A stretch of 38,867 bases of DNA from Pseudomonas sp. ZH-FAD (lineage in GTDB: Bacteria > Pseudomonadota > Gammaproteobacteria > Pseudomonadales > Pseudomonadaceae), in NCBI RefSeq assembly GCF_002803095.1, contig NZ_PGLR01000052.1:1-38867 (forward strand). The letters run 5' to 3'. The translations under genes and the position numbers were made by a program. Numbering within the stretch: position 1 is the stretch's first letter; each line of letters begins with the position of its first letter. Under the pieces are notes generated by a model, which was not told the origin of the DNA, did not search any database, and saw only the letters and a list, made by a program, of their open reading frames with translations. This document shows positions 18,434 through 28,034 of this stretch, one piece after another.

Positions 18434-18575
18434 AGAGCCTGTTCAAAGTCTGCTGCGCGTCGGCCCTGCTGCGTTAAAAGCAGGCTCGGACTGCTCATTT
18501 ACAGCTCGTAAACTCCGCGTCCTCGCCTGCTTTTGCCTTGCATGGCTCTAGCTCGCGAGACTTTGAATAGGCTCT
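18434..18575. mobile_element. MITE-like element between ttuD and glxR
   Basis: The 17-base ends AGAGCCTGTTCAAAGTC (18434-18450) and GACTTTGAATAGGCTCT (18559-18575) are inverted with one mismatch and enclose 108 bases without an open frame. The interior has AAAAGCAGG facing CCTGCTTTT, so nearly the whole element can fold. This is what a small non-autonomous element looks like. It splits the presumed gcl-hyi-glxR-ttuD-pyk transcript. Confidence 0.7.
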
Positions 18576-18586
18576 TGGGTGGTGCT

Positions 18587-18642
18587 GGATCGATTCCAGT
18601 CCGCAGGCGCCGCGTGGCAGCGCCTGGGGAGTGGAATCGACC
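18587..18642. repeat. long imperfect hairpin
   Basis: GGATCGATTCCAGTCCGCAGG pairs imperfectly with the following CCTGGGGAGTGGAATCGACC, around a central GCGCC/GGCGC-type stem. There is no T run on either strand. It sits directly after the MITE-like element and is probably another Pseudomonas repeat. Confidence 0.6.
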
Positions 18643-18715
18643 AACCTGGCAATCGGGCCGTGACACCTCCTGCCAGGAAGGTCGAAAGGGTGGGCGAAAC
18701 GCGGCCTTCGGGATC

Positions 18716-18765
18716 TGTGGGAGGCGCTTCAGCGGCGACAGTCGCGGCTAAAGCCCCTCCCACGG
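18716..18765. repeat. REP-like inverted repeat before the glxR stop
   Basis: GTGGGAGG (from 18717) faces CCTCCCAC (to 18764), with the inner GGCGACAGTCGCGGCTAAAG typical of a widespread Pseudomonas repeat. With the two elements before it, this accounts for most of the 372-base gap between glxR and ttuD. Confidence 0.65.
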
Positions 18766-18785
18766 ATTTCCTGAGAGGGCTGCGC

Positions 18786-19676
18786 TTACTCGCCGCGGAT
18801 ATTGAAGTTGGCCATATGCTCCAGCCCCTTGATCAGGGCGGAGTGGTCCCAGCCGCTGCCGCCGAGGGCCGCGCAGGTGCTGAACACCTGCTGGGCGTTG
18901 GCGGTGTTGGGCAGGTTCAGGCCCAGCTCGCGGGCGCCGGACAGCGCCAGGTTCAGATCCTTCTGGTGCAGGCTGATGCGGAAGCCCGGATCGAAGGTGC
19001 CCTTGATCATGCGCTCGCCGTGCACTTCGAGGATCTTCGAGCCGGCGAAGCCGCCCATCAGCGCCTCACGCACCTTGGCCGGGTCGGCGCCGTTCTTGGC
19101 GGCAAACAGCAGGGCTTCGGCCACCGCCTGGATGTTCAGCGCGACGATGATCTGGTTGGCCACCTTGGCGGTCTGGCCGTCGCCATTGCCGCCGACGCGG
19201 GTGATGTTCTTGCCCATGGCCTGGAACAGCGGCAGGGCGCGTTCGAAGGCGTTCGGGCAACCACCGACCATGATCGACAGGGTGGCCGCCTTGGCACCGA
19301 CTTCGCCGCCGGACACCGGGGCGTCCAGGTAGGCGGCGCCGGTGGCCTTGATCTTCTCGGCGAAGGCCTTGGTGGCGGTGGGGGAGATCGAGCTCATGTC
19401 GATCACCACCTTGCCGGCACCGACGCCAGCGGCAACGCCGTCGGCGCGGAACAGCACGTCTTCGACCTGCGGGGTGTCCGGGACCATGACGATGATGAAT
19501 TCGGCTTCCTGGGCCACTTCCTTCGGGTTGGCCAGGGCGATGCCGTTGTCGCCGACCAGGTCGGCCGGGGCCTTGTCGAAGTGCTCGGAGAAGAACAGGG
19601 TGTGGCCGGCCTTCTGCAGGTTCTGCGCCATGGGCTTGCCCATGATGCCGGTGCCGATAAATCCGATTTTTGCCAT
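18786..19676 (-). CDS. glxR: tartronate semialdehyde reductase (2-hydroxy-3-oxopropionate reductase)
   Basis: 296 residues of the beta-hydroxyacid dehydrogenase family. It reduces tartronate semialdehyde from Gcl to D-glycerate using NAD(P)H. Motifs: Rossmann GFIGTGIMGKPMAQNL at the N terminus, the substrate-binding stretch YLDAPVSGGEVGAKAATLS, and GDGQTAKVANQ with the catalytic Lys near residue 170. GAGGAG lies upstream of ATG 19676. It follows hyi after 13 bases, in the order gcl-hyi-glxR also known from E. coli and P. aeruginosa. Confidence 0.95.
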   Translation of the reverse strand: MAKIGFIGTGIMGKPMAQNLQKAGHTLFFSEHFDKAPADLVGDNGIALANPKEVAQEAEFIIVMVPDTPQVEDVLFRADGVAAGVGAGKVVIDMSSISPTATKAFAEKIKATGAAYLDAPVSGGEVGAKAATLSIMVGGCPNAFERALPLFQAMGKNITRVGGNGDGQTAKVANQIIVALNIQAVAEALLFAAKNGADPAKVREALMGGFAGSKILEVHGERMIKGTFDPGFRISLHQKDLNLALSGARELGLNLPNTANAQQVFSTCAALGGSGWDHSALIKGLEHMANFNIRGE

Positions 19677-19689
19677 GAGATGAGTCTCC

Positions 19690-20472
19690 TCAGATTGCGT
19701 TGTGCGCTTTCATCCAGCCGAGGCCGGCAGCGGTGGTGGTTGCCGGCTTGTATTCACAGCCGATCCAGCCCTGGTAGCCGATGCGATCCAGATGCTCGAA
19801 GAGGAAGCGGTAGTTGATCTCGCCGGTGCCCGGCTCGTTGCGGCCCGGGTTGTCGGCCAGCTGCACGTGGTTGATGGCGGCCAGGTTGCTCTCAACCGTG
19901 CGGGCCAGGTCACCTTCCATGATCTGCATGTGGTAGATGTCGTACTGCAGGTACAGGTTGGTACTGCCGACCTTGTTGCGGATGTCCAGGGCCTGCTTGG
20001 TGGTGCTGAGGTAGAAGCCGGGGATGTCGCGGGTGTTGATGGCTTCCATCACCAGGCGGATGCCGGCACCGGCCAGCTTGTCGGCGGCATAGCGCAGGTT
20101 GTCGACGAAGGTCTTCTCGACGGTCGCGCAATCCGGGCCCTGCGGGCGGATGCCGGCCAGGCAGTTGATCTGCTTGTTGCCCAGCACCTTGGCGTAGGCG
20201 ATGGCCTTGTCGACGCCGGCGCGGAATTCCTCGAGGCGATCCGGATGGCAGGCGATGCCGCGCTCGCCCTTGCCCCAGTCGCCGGCGGGCAGGTTGAACA
20301 GCACCTGTTCCAGCTTGTTGGCGTCCAGACGGGCCTTGATCTCTTCCACCGCGAAGTCATAGGGGAAGAGGTATTCCACGCCGCTGAAACCGGCTTCGGC
20401 GGCGGCGGCGAAACGGTCCAGGAAGTCCACTTCGGTGAACAGCATGGACAGGTTGGCAGCAAAACGGGGCAT
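19690..20472 (-). CDS. hyi: hydroxypyruvate isomerase
   Basis: 260 residues, the family's usual length, a TIM-barrel sugar isomerase of the AP-endonuclease-2 type. It interconverts hydroxypyruvate and tartronate semialdehyde beside Gcl. Visible: MPRFAANLSMLFTEVDFLDR start, GFSGVEYLFPYDF, LVMEAINTRDIPGFYL (metal-binding Glu), YDIYHMQIMEGDL, and GWIGCEYKP near the end. An upstream in-frame ATG at 20541 is rejected because GAGGAA stands before ATG 20472 and the family starts there. A REP-type hairpin separates it from gcl. Confidence 0.95.
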   Translation of the reverse strand: MPRFAANLSMLFTEVDFLDRFAAAAEAGFSGVEYLFPYDFAVEEIKARLDANKLEQVLFNLPAGDWGKGERGIACHPDRLEEFRAGVDKAIAYAKVLGNKQINCLAGIRPQGPDCATVEKTFVDNLRYAADKLAGAGIRLVMEAINTRDIPGFYLSTTKQALDIRNKVGSTNLYLQYDIYHMQIMEGDLARTVESNLAAINHVQLADNPGRNEPGTGEINYRFLFEHLDRIGYQGWIGCEYKPATTTAAGLGWMKAHNAI

Positions 20473-20505
20473 AAGAAATTCCTCGGTTGCGTAGGGTGTG
20501 GTGGC

Positions 20506-20573
20506 CCGTAGGGTGCGCCGTGCGCACCAGGTGGTACGCATCGGGTATGCGGTGCGCGCGGCGCACCCTACGG
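20506..20573. repeat. REP-like hairpin between gcl and hyi
   Basis: CCGTAGGGTGCGCCGTGCGCACC faces GGTGCGCGCGGCGCACCCTACGG. The same GTAGGGTGCGCC family recurs as a half unit at 28156-28182 and as a diverged pair at 35251-35326. Inside an operon such stems can stabilise the upstream message. Confidence 0.8.
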
Positions 20574-20574
20574 A

Positions 20575-22350
<1,776 letters not shown>

Positions 22351-22375
22351 ATCTTGTGCCTCTTTTGTTATCAGA

Positions 22376-22385
22376 TTGTATACAA
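22376..22385. promoter_or_regulatory. gcl operator, GTATAC type
   Basis: A perfect palindrome TTGTATACAA 26-35 bases before the gcl start, just downstream of the predicted transcription start, where a bound repressor would block elongation. It probably binds the GntR/FadR-type regulator encoded at 37582; the assignment is inference. Confidence 0.7.
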
Positions 22386-22399
22386 AACGCCTGGCTCGG

Positions 22400-22429
22400 A
22401 TTCTATGCAGGCCATGACTTCGCGGTCAA
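22400..22429 (-). promoter_or_regulatory. gcl promoter with RutR-like operator
   Basis: On the minus strand a -35 TTGACC (22424-22429) and a -10 TAGAAT (22400-22405) are spaced by 18 bases. The -35 is one half of the palindrome TTGACC-GCGA-AGTCAT (22414-22429), close to the E. coli RutR consensus TTGACCA-N2-TGGTCAA. A bound TetR-type repressor would cover the -35. Confidence 0.65.
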
Positions 22430-22525
22430 CAATTTTTCCGGTGCAGCCTGTCGCCTGGGACAAATTCTTTTGAAACGCCCGTTTGACGGGGTTGGTAGTG
22501 CAGGCGAAGAGGTGTGTCGCGATAA

Positions 22526-22557
22526 ATGTATACAATAAAAAATAATATTGTATGTAG
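22526..22557. promoter_or_regulatory. operator cluster before the GlcG-like gene
   Basis: ATGTATACAAT (22526-22536) is followed by the half-like site TTGTATGTAG (22548-22557) in a very AT-rich stretch. It probably controls the divergent gene at 22685. The rest of 22430-22684 shows no gene. Confidence 0.55.
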
Positions 22558-22684
22558 TTGTTGAATTTTTTGTTTCTGGTGGGATAGTGAGGGCGAGCTT
22601 TGGATTGCCTAGGGCTGTCGGCGTGCGCAGTGCCGGTTTCGCTCCGGGTGTTTCGTTCCCTTCGTCACTTCAGGAGTCACCAGC

Positions 22685-23119
22685 ATGAGCAACTTGAACC
22701 TGCAAACCGCCAACGCCATCGGTAACCGCGCGCTGGCCGTGGGCCGCGAGATAAAGGCGGCGCCGCTGACCGTCGCCGTACTGGATGCTGGCGGGCATCT
22801 GATTTGCCTGCAGCGCGAGGACGGCGCCAGCCTGCTGCGCCCGCAGATCGCCATCGGCAAGGCCTGGGGCGCGCTGGCCCTGGGCAAGGGCTCGCGCCTG
22901 ATTGCCGCCGACGCGCAGCAGCGCCCGGCCTTTATCGGGGCGGTGAACAACCTGGCTCAAGGCAGTCTGGTACCCGCGCCGGGAGGGGTATTGATTCGCG
23001 ATGAACGCGGCGAAGTGATCGGCGCCGTCGGCATCACCGGCGACACCTCGGACATCGACGAGCAATGTGCGGTGAGTGCGCTGGAGTCGCTCGGCCTGAA
23101 GGCGGATGCGGGGGTGTAG
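22685..23119 (+). CDS. GlcG/HbpS-family (DUF336) small protein
   Basis: 144 residues, a single GlcG/HbpS-like fold: SNLNLQTANAIGNRALAVGREI helix, LTVAVLDAGGHLICLQREDGA, RPQIAIGKAWGALALG, FIGAVNNLAQGSLVPAPGGVLIR, then GEVIGAVGITGDTSDIDEQCAV. AGGAG stands just upstream of the ATG. No signal peptide is seen, so it is cytoplasmic. The family includes the haem-binding HbpS and proteins encoded beside glycolate and glyoxylate genes, but its catalytic role is unclear. It is divergent from gcl across shared operators, which places it in the purine/glyoxylate regulon. A similar gene (PA1503) sits at this spot in P. aeruginosa. Confidence 0.88.
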   Translation: MSNLNLQTANAIGNRALAVGREIKAAPLTVAVLDAGGHLICLQREDGASLLRPQIAIGKAWGALALGKGSRLIAADAQQRPAFIGAVNNLAQGSLVPAPGGVLIRDERGEVIGAVGITGDTSDIDEQCAVSALESLGLKADAGV

Positions 23120-23398
23120 GGTTCCAGAGCAGCCGTAGGGCTGACCGGATCGCCGGCCGCTCGTAGCGACGCGAACAGTCAGCCATTGCAACGGCGTACT
23201 GCTGCGCGAGTACGGCCTACGGGATGTGGTCTGAAGGCCGAAGCTGGACGTGAAATCTCAGGGCAGGCGTAGGGCGGACTCAGCGAGCGCCAGCGAGCAG
23301 TCCGCCATGATCCTGCAGCTGCGTGCTGCGCTCGAGCGCTCGGCGTATGCACGCCCTACGGTGACGGATGTCGGGACGCCCTACGGCGGAACAGTCGC

Positions 23399-24043
23399 TT
23401 AGGCGCTGGTCACCAGCTCGGAGGCCATCGACGGCATGGGGCTGACATCACAGCCTTTGAGCACCAGGCGAATGATGGTCTGCGCCGCGGCTTCGTAGTC
23501 GGCGTCGTCCAGGCTGGCCTTGCCGGTGACGGTGGAGATCTGCCAGTCGAAGTCAGCGTAGGTCTGGGTCGCTGCCCAGATGCTGAACAGCAGGTGATGC
23601 GGGTCGACTTTGGCCATCAGGCCCTGGTCGATCCAGCGCTGGATGCAGGCGATGTTGTGCTTGGCCTGGGCGTTGAGCTGTTCGGTCTGTTCAGGCGACA
23701 GGTGCGGGGCACCGTGCATGATCTCGCTGGCAAACACCTTGGAGGCATGCGGCAGCTCGCGGGAAATACGGATCTTCGAGCGGATGTAGGCGGTCAGCAC
23801 TTCGCTCGGATGGCCCGGCTGGTTGAAGGGGGCAGAGGCGGCCAGCAGTGGCTCGATGATGCTTTCCAGGACCTCGCGGTAGAGGTTTTCCTTGGACTTG
23901 AAGTAGTAGTAGACGTTGGGCTTGGGCAGGCCTGCCTTGGCCGCAATGTCGCTGGTCTTGGTGGCGGCGAAGCCCTTGTCGGCGAACTCTTCGCTGGCTG
24001 CGCGCAGGATGAGCTCTTTGTTACGCTCGCGAATGCTGGTCAT
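23399..24043 (-). CDS. TetR-family regulator, RutR-like
   Basis: 214 residues from ATG 24043; an in-frame ATG at 24094 adds 17 unconserved residues. The N-terminal helix-turn-helix is clear (TKTSDIAAKAGLPKPNVYYYFKS-type, about residues 28-52). The C-terminal half resembles RutR of E. coli: FASEIMHGAPHL and HHLLFSIWAATQTYADF parallel RutR's MLAGAPLL and QHLIFMIWASTQHYADF. RutR senses pyrimidines and binds TTGACCA-N2-TGGTCAA. Close matches to that site lie upstream of this gene (24145-24160) and at five other promoters in the window, so it probably controls the purine genes and itself. The ligand is unknown; a purine breakdown product is plausible. It corresponds by position to PA1504. Confidence 0.9.
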   Translation of the reverse strand: MTSIRERNKELILRAASEEFADKGFAATKTSDIAAKAGLPKPNVYYYFKSKENLYREVLESIIEPLLAASAPFNQPGHPSEVLTAYIRSKIRISRELPHASKVFASEIMHGAPHLSPEQTEQLNAQAKHNIACIQRWIDQGLMAKVDPHHLLFSIWAATQTYADFDWQISTVTGKASLDDADYEAAAQTIIRLVLKGCDVSPMPSMASELVTSA

Positions 24044-24144
24044 AAGGCCCTGTGGTTTGCTCTGCCGCCGGGCGGCGGTCGGGCATGGTAGCACCGGCTT
24101 TGCGCGAGGCTCAAGCCAGCGGCCACGGGCTGCTCAGCGCTTAA

Positions 24145-24175
24145 CTGACTCTTGGGTCAAATTTCTGTATACAAG
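24145..24175 (+). promoter_or_regulatory. moaA promoter with both regulon operators
   Basis: The RutR-like palindrome CTGACT-CTTG-GGTCAA (24145-24160) is followed four bases later by CTGTATACAAG (24165-24175). Read as a promoter, -35 CTGACT (24145-24150) and -10 TATACA (24168-24173) are 17 bases apart, so each operator covers one promoter element of moaA. The same stretch lies about 100 bases before the divergent TetR gene. Confidence 0.65.
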
Positions 24176-24255
24176 AATTCGCTTTTCTGTTTCTATCGCG
24201 CACAGCGTTATCCATGACAAAAAGTCTCGGCGCGTGACGCTGCAGGAGACCCACC

Positions 24256-25251
24256 GTGAATACCCATCAGCTCGTCGACCCATTCGGTCGGCGCATCACC
24301 TACCTGCGTTTGTCGGTGACCGATCGCTGCGATTTTCGCTGCACCTACTGCATGAGTGAAGACATGCAGTTCGCGCCGCGTGCGCAGATTCTCAGCCTGG
24401 AAGAGCTGTATGCCGTGGCCGACGCCTTTATCGGGCTGGGCGTGCGGCGTATTCGTATCACCGGTGGCGAGCCGCTGGTACGCAAGAATCTGCTGAGCCT
24501 GTTGCAGCGCCTGGGTGAGCGTGACGAGCTGGATGACCTGGCCATTACCACCAATGGCTCGCAACTGGCGGAGATGGCCGCGCCGTTGCGCGCGGCGGGT
24601 GTGCGGCGCTTGAACATCAGCCTGGATTCACTGCAGCGCGAGCGCTTCGCCGCCTTCACCCGACGTGACAAGCTCGACCAGGTGCTGGCCGGCATCGACG
24701 CCGCGCGTGCCGCAGGCTTCGACAGGATCAAGCTCAACAGCGTGGTGCAGAGTGGGCGCAATGATGACGAGGTGCTGGATCTGGTCGAGTTCGCCATCGC
24801 GCGCGGCCTGGATATCAGCTTCATCGAGGAAATGCCGCTGGGCAGCGTGGTCAGCCACAGCCGCGAGCAGACCTTCTGCTCCAGCGACGAGGTGCGCCAG
24901 CGTATCGAACAGCGCCATGCGCTGGTGCGTAGCAGCAAGGTCACTGGCGGGCCATCGCGCTACTGGCAGGTGGTCGGTACGCAGACCCAGGTAGGTTTCA
25001 TCTCGCCGCACAGCCACAACTTCTGCGGCGACTGCAACCGTGTGCGTGTCACCGCCGAGGGCAAGCTGGTGCTCTGTCTCGGCCACGACAACGCGCTGGA
25101 CCTCAATCGCCTGCTGCGCGCGCATCCGGGTGACAGCGAGCGCCTACGCCAGGCGCTGATCGAGGCGCTGCGTCTGAAACCAGAGCGGCACCACTTCGCC
25201 ACCGACGAGCAGGTGCAGGTGGTGCGCTTCATGAGCATGACCGGCGGTTAG
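24256..25251 (+). CDS. moaA: GTP 3',8-cyclase MoaA (molybdenum cofactor, first step)
   Basis: 331 residues, start GTG 24256 with GGAG at 24244-24247. A radical-SAM enzyme that converts GTP to 3',8-cyclo-GTP. The SAM cluster motif CX3CX2C is at Cys25, Cys29 and Cys32 (TDRCDFRCTYC); the second cluster CX2CX13C is at Cys257, Cys260 and Cys274 (FCGDCNRVRV and LVLCLG); and the required C-terminal Gly-Gly is present (MSMTGG). No other moa gene is near, so this is probably a paralogue placed under purine control to raise cofactor supply for xanthine dehydrogenase. Its promoter holds both operators. P. aeruginosa has a moaA (PA1505) at the same place. Confidence 0.95.
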   Translation: MNTHQLVDPFGRRITYLRLSVTDRCDFRCTYCMSEDMQFAPRAQILSLEELYAVADAFIGLGVRRIRITGGEPLVRKNLLSLLQRLGERDELDDLAITTNGSQLAEMAAPLRAAGVRRLNISLDSLQRERFAAFTRRDKLDQVLAGIDAARAAGFDRIKLNSVVQSGRNDDEVLDLVEFAIARGLDISFIEEMPLGSVVSHSREQTFCSSDEVRQRIEQRHALVRSSKVTGGPSRYWQVVGTQTQVGFISPHSHNFCGDCNRVRVTAEGKLVLCLGHDNALDLNRLLRAHPGDSERLRQALIEALRLKPERHHFATDEQVQVVRFMSMTGG

Positions 25252-25324
25252 TGTCGCGAGACGAATAATCTGTTGCCTATGGGCCGAGACCGCCACATCA
25301 ATTACAGCAGGCTGCACAGTCCTT

Positions 25325-25399
25325 GTAGGAGCCGCGCCCCGCGGCGAATGGGCCGGTTCAGACGACTGAAAAGCTTCGCCCCGAGGCGGGGCTCCTACT
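25325..25399. repeat. REP-like inverted repeat (GTAGGAGCCGCGCC type)
   Basis: GTAGGAGCCGCGCCCCGCGGCGAA faces TTCGCCCCGAGGCGGGGCTCCTAC. A second copy is at 38441-38504. It fills most of the gap between moaA and the next gene. Confidence 0.8.
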
Positions 25400-25485
25400 C
25401 AGGCCTGACGCCTGACCGACATCTTATGCCTGACGCGACACTAAGCCCTCACCGCAATCTCAAAACAACAATAAGGAGGCTCTCA

Positions 25486-26325
25486 ATGCAGCCCGTACGA
25501 CTGTGCCTGTTTTCCACCATTCTGCTGACGCCCGCTGCCCTGGCGCAGACCTACGTGGTCGGCGTCGAGGACCTGCCATTCGCCCCGCACTACAGCCTCG
25601 ATGGCGAGGGTCAGTACCGTGGCTTCGCTCGTGAGGTGCTGGACGCTTTCGCTGCCGACAGCGGTATCAGCCTGAGCTACAAGGCGCTACCCGTGGATCA
25701 GTTGCTGCCGGCTCTGCAGCGCGGCGAGATCGATCTCAAGTATCCCGACAGCCCGCACTGGGCCGGCGCGCAGAAAGCAGGCATGACCTTGCACTACAGC
25801 CAGGCGGTGGTCGATTACGTCGACGGCGTGCTGGTGGCGCCGCAGCGCCAGGGGCAGTCGTTGGAGAACATCCGTCGTCTGGCCATGGTGCAGGGCTGGA
25901 CTCCGCGTGGATACGAAGATGTCATCGACAGCGGGCAGATCCAGCTGGGCTACAGCGATGATCTACGCCAGATGATTCGCCAGGCATTGAAGCAGGACAC
26001 CGATGGCGCCTACTTCAACGTGGTGGTGGCTACGCATTATCTGGACAACATCCGGGCGCGACCGGGCGCTTTGGTCTTTGATCCCAAGTTGCCGCATACC
26101 CGCGGCAGCTTTCACCTGTCCAGCGCTCGTCATCCACAGCTGATCGCGCGTTTCGATCGCTTTCTCGTCGAGCGCTCGGCTCAGGTTGCCGCGCTCAAGG
26201 TGAGCTATCGCGTCGAGGCCAACCTGGATAGCGACTACATCGGTCTGGAGCAGTGGAAGGTGGACTTTCTCGAACGGCAGAAAGAAAAAGCCGGCGCACA
26301 GGCGCCGGCTTCGTCTCGTCCGTGA
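25486..26325 (+). CDS. periplasmic substrate-binding-like protein (family 3)
   Basis: 279 residues, ATG 25486 with a strong AAGGAGG at 25473-25479. The signal peptide ends at PAALA-Q (about residue 20). The body is an amino-acid-type binding fold: VVGVEDLPFAPHYSLDGEG, GFAREVLDAFAADSGISLSYKALPVDQLLPALQRGEIDLKYPDS, and LDSDYIGLEQWKVDFLERQ at the end. No ABC permease or ATPase gene is near, so it is an orphan binding or sensor-type protein. Ligand unknown. It follows moaA and probably corresponds to PA1506. The coding end overlaps the terminator of the convergent NCS1 gene. Confidence 0.85.
   Translation: MQPVRLCLFSTILLTPAALAQTYVVGVEDLPFAPHYSLDGEGQYRGFAREVLDAFAADSGISLSYKALPVDQLLPALQRGEIDLKYPDSPHWAGAQKAGMTLHYSQAVVDYVDGVLVAPQRQGQSLENIRRLAMVQGWTPRGYEDVIDSGQIQLGYSDDLRQMIRQALKQDTDGAYFNVVVATHYLDNIRARPGALVFDPKLPHTRGSFHLSSARHPQLIARFDRFLVERSAQVAALKVSYRVEANLDSDYIGLEQWKVDFLERQKEKAGAQAPASSRP
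26282..26310 (-). terminator. terminator of the NCS1 gene, inside the opposite coding end
   Basis: On the minus strand AGCCGGCGC-CTGT-GCGCCGGCT is followed by TTTTCTTT. The stem lies 20 bases past the NCS1 stop and within the last codons of the binding-protein gene on the other strand. Confidence 0.75.
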
Positions 26326-26329
26326 TGGT

Positions 26330-27796
26330 TCAGATGCTGGCGTTGGCGCGTTTCAGCGCCTGCGCCTGGCCGTGCATCAGGCCGTAGTGCAGTAGCGCGC
26401 CGAGCAGGGCGCCGAGCAGCCAGGAATAACCCGACAGCTGGCTAAGAACGGGCGCCCACACCGAGGCGACGGAAAACACCGAGGCGATGGCAAAGGCGAT
26501 CAGCGCCTTGCGGTTCCAGCCGCCGTCGAAGTAGTAAGCCGAGCCGACCTCGGCGCTGAACAGCTGCTGCAGATCGAGCTTGCGCCGGCGCACCAGGTAA
26601 TAGTCGACGACGATGATGCCGTACAGCGGCGCCAGCACGGCGCCCAGGGTGTCGACGAAGGCGGCGATGCCGACGTTGCTGATGAAGGCGACCCACAGCG
26701 CGCCGATGAAGAAGGCGATGCCGGCAGTGATGAAACCACCGGTACGGGCGCTGATGTGCGCCGGCGCCAGGTTGGCCAGGTCATAGGCTGGCGGGATGAA
26801 GTTGGCCACCAGGTTGATGCCCACGGTCGCGGCGAAGAAGGTCAGCGCGGCGATGATGGTCAGGGTCAGGTTATCTACCCGGGCAACGATATCGGTCGGG
26901 TTGGTCAGCGTCTCGCCGAATACCACCACGGTGCCTGCAGTGATCACCAGGGCGATCAGCGAGAAGAACGCCAGGCTCACCGGCAGGCCGAGGAAGTTGC
27001 CGATGGTCATCTGCTTCTCGCTTTTGACGAAGCGGGCGAAGTCGCCGTAGTTGATCACCACGGCGGCGAAGTAGGCGACCATGGTGCCGACTACCGCGAA
27101 GAACGCGGCCACCGGGCCGGCCTTGTACTCGCCCGTACCACTGAAGATGTTGCCCAGCTCGCTGAGCAGGCTGGGGCCGGCCTGATACCAGATCAGGCCC
27201 ATCAGGGCGATCATCACTACATAGACCAGCGGCCCGGCCCAGTTGAGGAAGCGGGTGATCCAGCTCATGCCGCAGACGAACAGACCGACCTGGAACAGGC
27301 AGACGATTACGTAGGACAACCAGCCGATGGCGGTCAGTCCCATGTATACGGCCGGGTCTTGCGGCTGCAGCAGCGAGTTGAGCAGCAGGGCCACGGCGGT
27401 GGAGGCGAAGTAGGTCTGCACGCCGTACCAGAAGATAGCGACGATGCCACGCACCAGCGCAGGGAAGTTGGCACCGCGCACGCCCATGCTGGCGCGGGCG
27501 AACACCGGGAAGGGAATGCCGTACTTGACGCTGGGTTTGCCGGTCAGCTGTACCAGGCCCATGACGATGAAGCCGGCGAGGACGATGCCGGCCAGTACCG
27601 CCCAGCCATTGAGCCCGTAGGAGATGAACAGCGTCGCCGCCAGGGTATAGCCGAACAGGCTCTGAATGTCGTTCGACCAGACGTTGAAGATCTCGAACCA
27701 GCCCCAGGTGCGCTTCTCGGGAGCCAGTGGCGCGAGATCCTCGTTGTGTAGTGAGGGATCGATGTTCTTGATGCGAAAATCTTCGGTGTTGGACAT
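26330..27796 (-). CDS. NCS1-family nucleobase/allantoin-type transporter
   Basis: 488 residues from ATG 27796 (GGGAG upstream; the open frame extends further but through the operators). About twelve membrane helices. NCS1 features: the cytoplasmic lead EKRTWGWFEIFNVWSNDIQSL, the GIPFPVFARASMGVRGANFP stretch after TM2, IFWYGVQTYFAS, YGDFARFVKS, and VDYYLVRRRKLDL late in the protein. Members import cytosine, uracil, allantoin, hydantoins or purines with a cation. The purine setting and regulon sites suggest allantoin or a purine base, but the substrate cannot be read from the sequence. It corresponds by position to PA1507. Confidence 0.9.
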   Translation of the reverse strand: MSNTEDFRIKNIDPSLHNEDLAPLAPEKRTWGWFEIFNVWSNDIQSLFGYTLAATLFISYGLNGWAVLAGIVLAGFIVMGLVQLTGKPSVKYGIPFPVFARASMGVRGANFPALVRGIVAIFWYGVQTYFASTAVALLLNSLLQPQDPAVYMGLTAIGWLSYVIVCLFQVGLFVCGMSWITRFLNWAGPLVYVVMIALMGLIWYQAGPSLLSELGNIFSGTGEYKAGPVAAFFAVVGTMVAYFAAVVINYGDFARFVKSEKQMTIGNFLGLPVSLAFFSLIALVITAGTVVVFGETLTNPTDIVARVDNLTLTIIAALTFFAATVGINLVANFIPPAYDLANLAPAHISARTGGFITAGIAFFIGALWVAFISNVGIAAFVDTLGAVLAPLYGIIVVDYYLVRRRKLDLQQLFSAEVGSAYYFDGGWNRKALIAFAIASVFSVASVWAPVLSQLSGYSWLLGALLGALLHYGLMHGQAQALKRANASI

Positions 27797-27893
27797 GGAC
27801 AGCTCCCAGTTTTGTTCTTGCGCCGCGGCGGCGTATGAGGAGATTTGTCTGCAGGTTCCGTTCCGATTTTGTATTCGCGTCATGACTGAATCG

Positions 27894-28034
27894 ATGTATA
27901 CAGCCATTTCGACAGTATTTCGGTGGGAACCTGACTGTCTTGTACACAGAAAATACGTTGCTGAATATGGCTTTCGGACAAATTGCACACAAAAAATAGA
28001 AATATTGTGATCAAAAACTTGACCTTGCGGTCAG
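27894..28034. promoter_or_regulatory. control region of the NCS1 gene with several operators
   Basis: Sites seen: ATGTATACAG (27894-27903), TTGTACACAG (27940-27949), a degenerate TTGCACACAA (27983-27992), and the RutR-like TTGACC-TTGC-GGTCAG (28019-28034). The next stretch to 28226 holds only a half REP unit near 28156-28182. Three GTATAC-type sites before one gene suggest cooperative binding. Confidence 0.65.

Noticed and set aside
23120..23398. Possible small genes between the GlcG-like and TetR genes
   Set aside because: The stretch consists of CGTAGGGC-type repeated units with diverged inverted copies; no frame has a ribosome site or protein-like composition.
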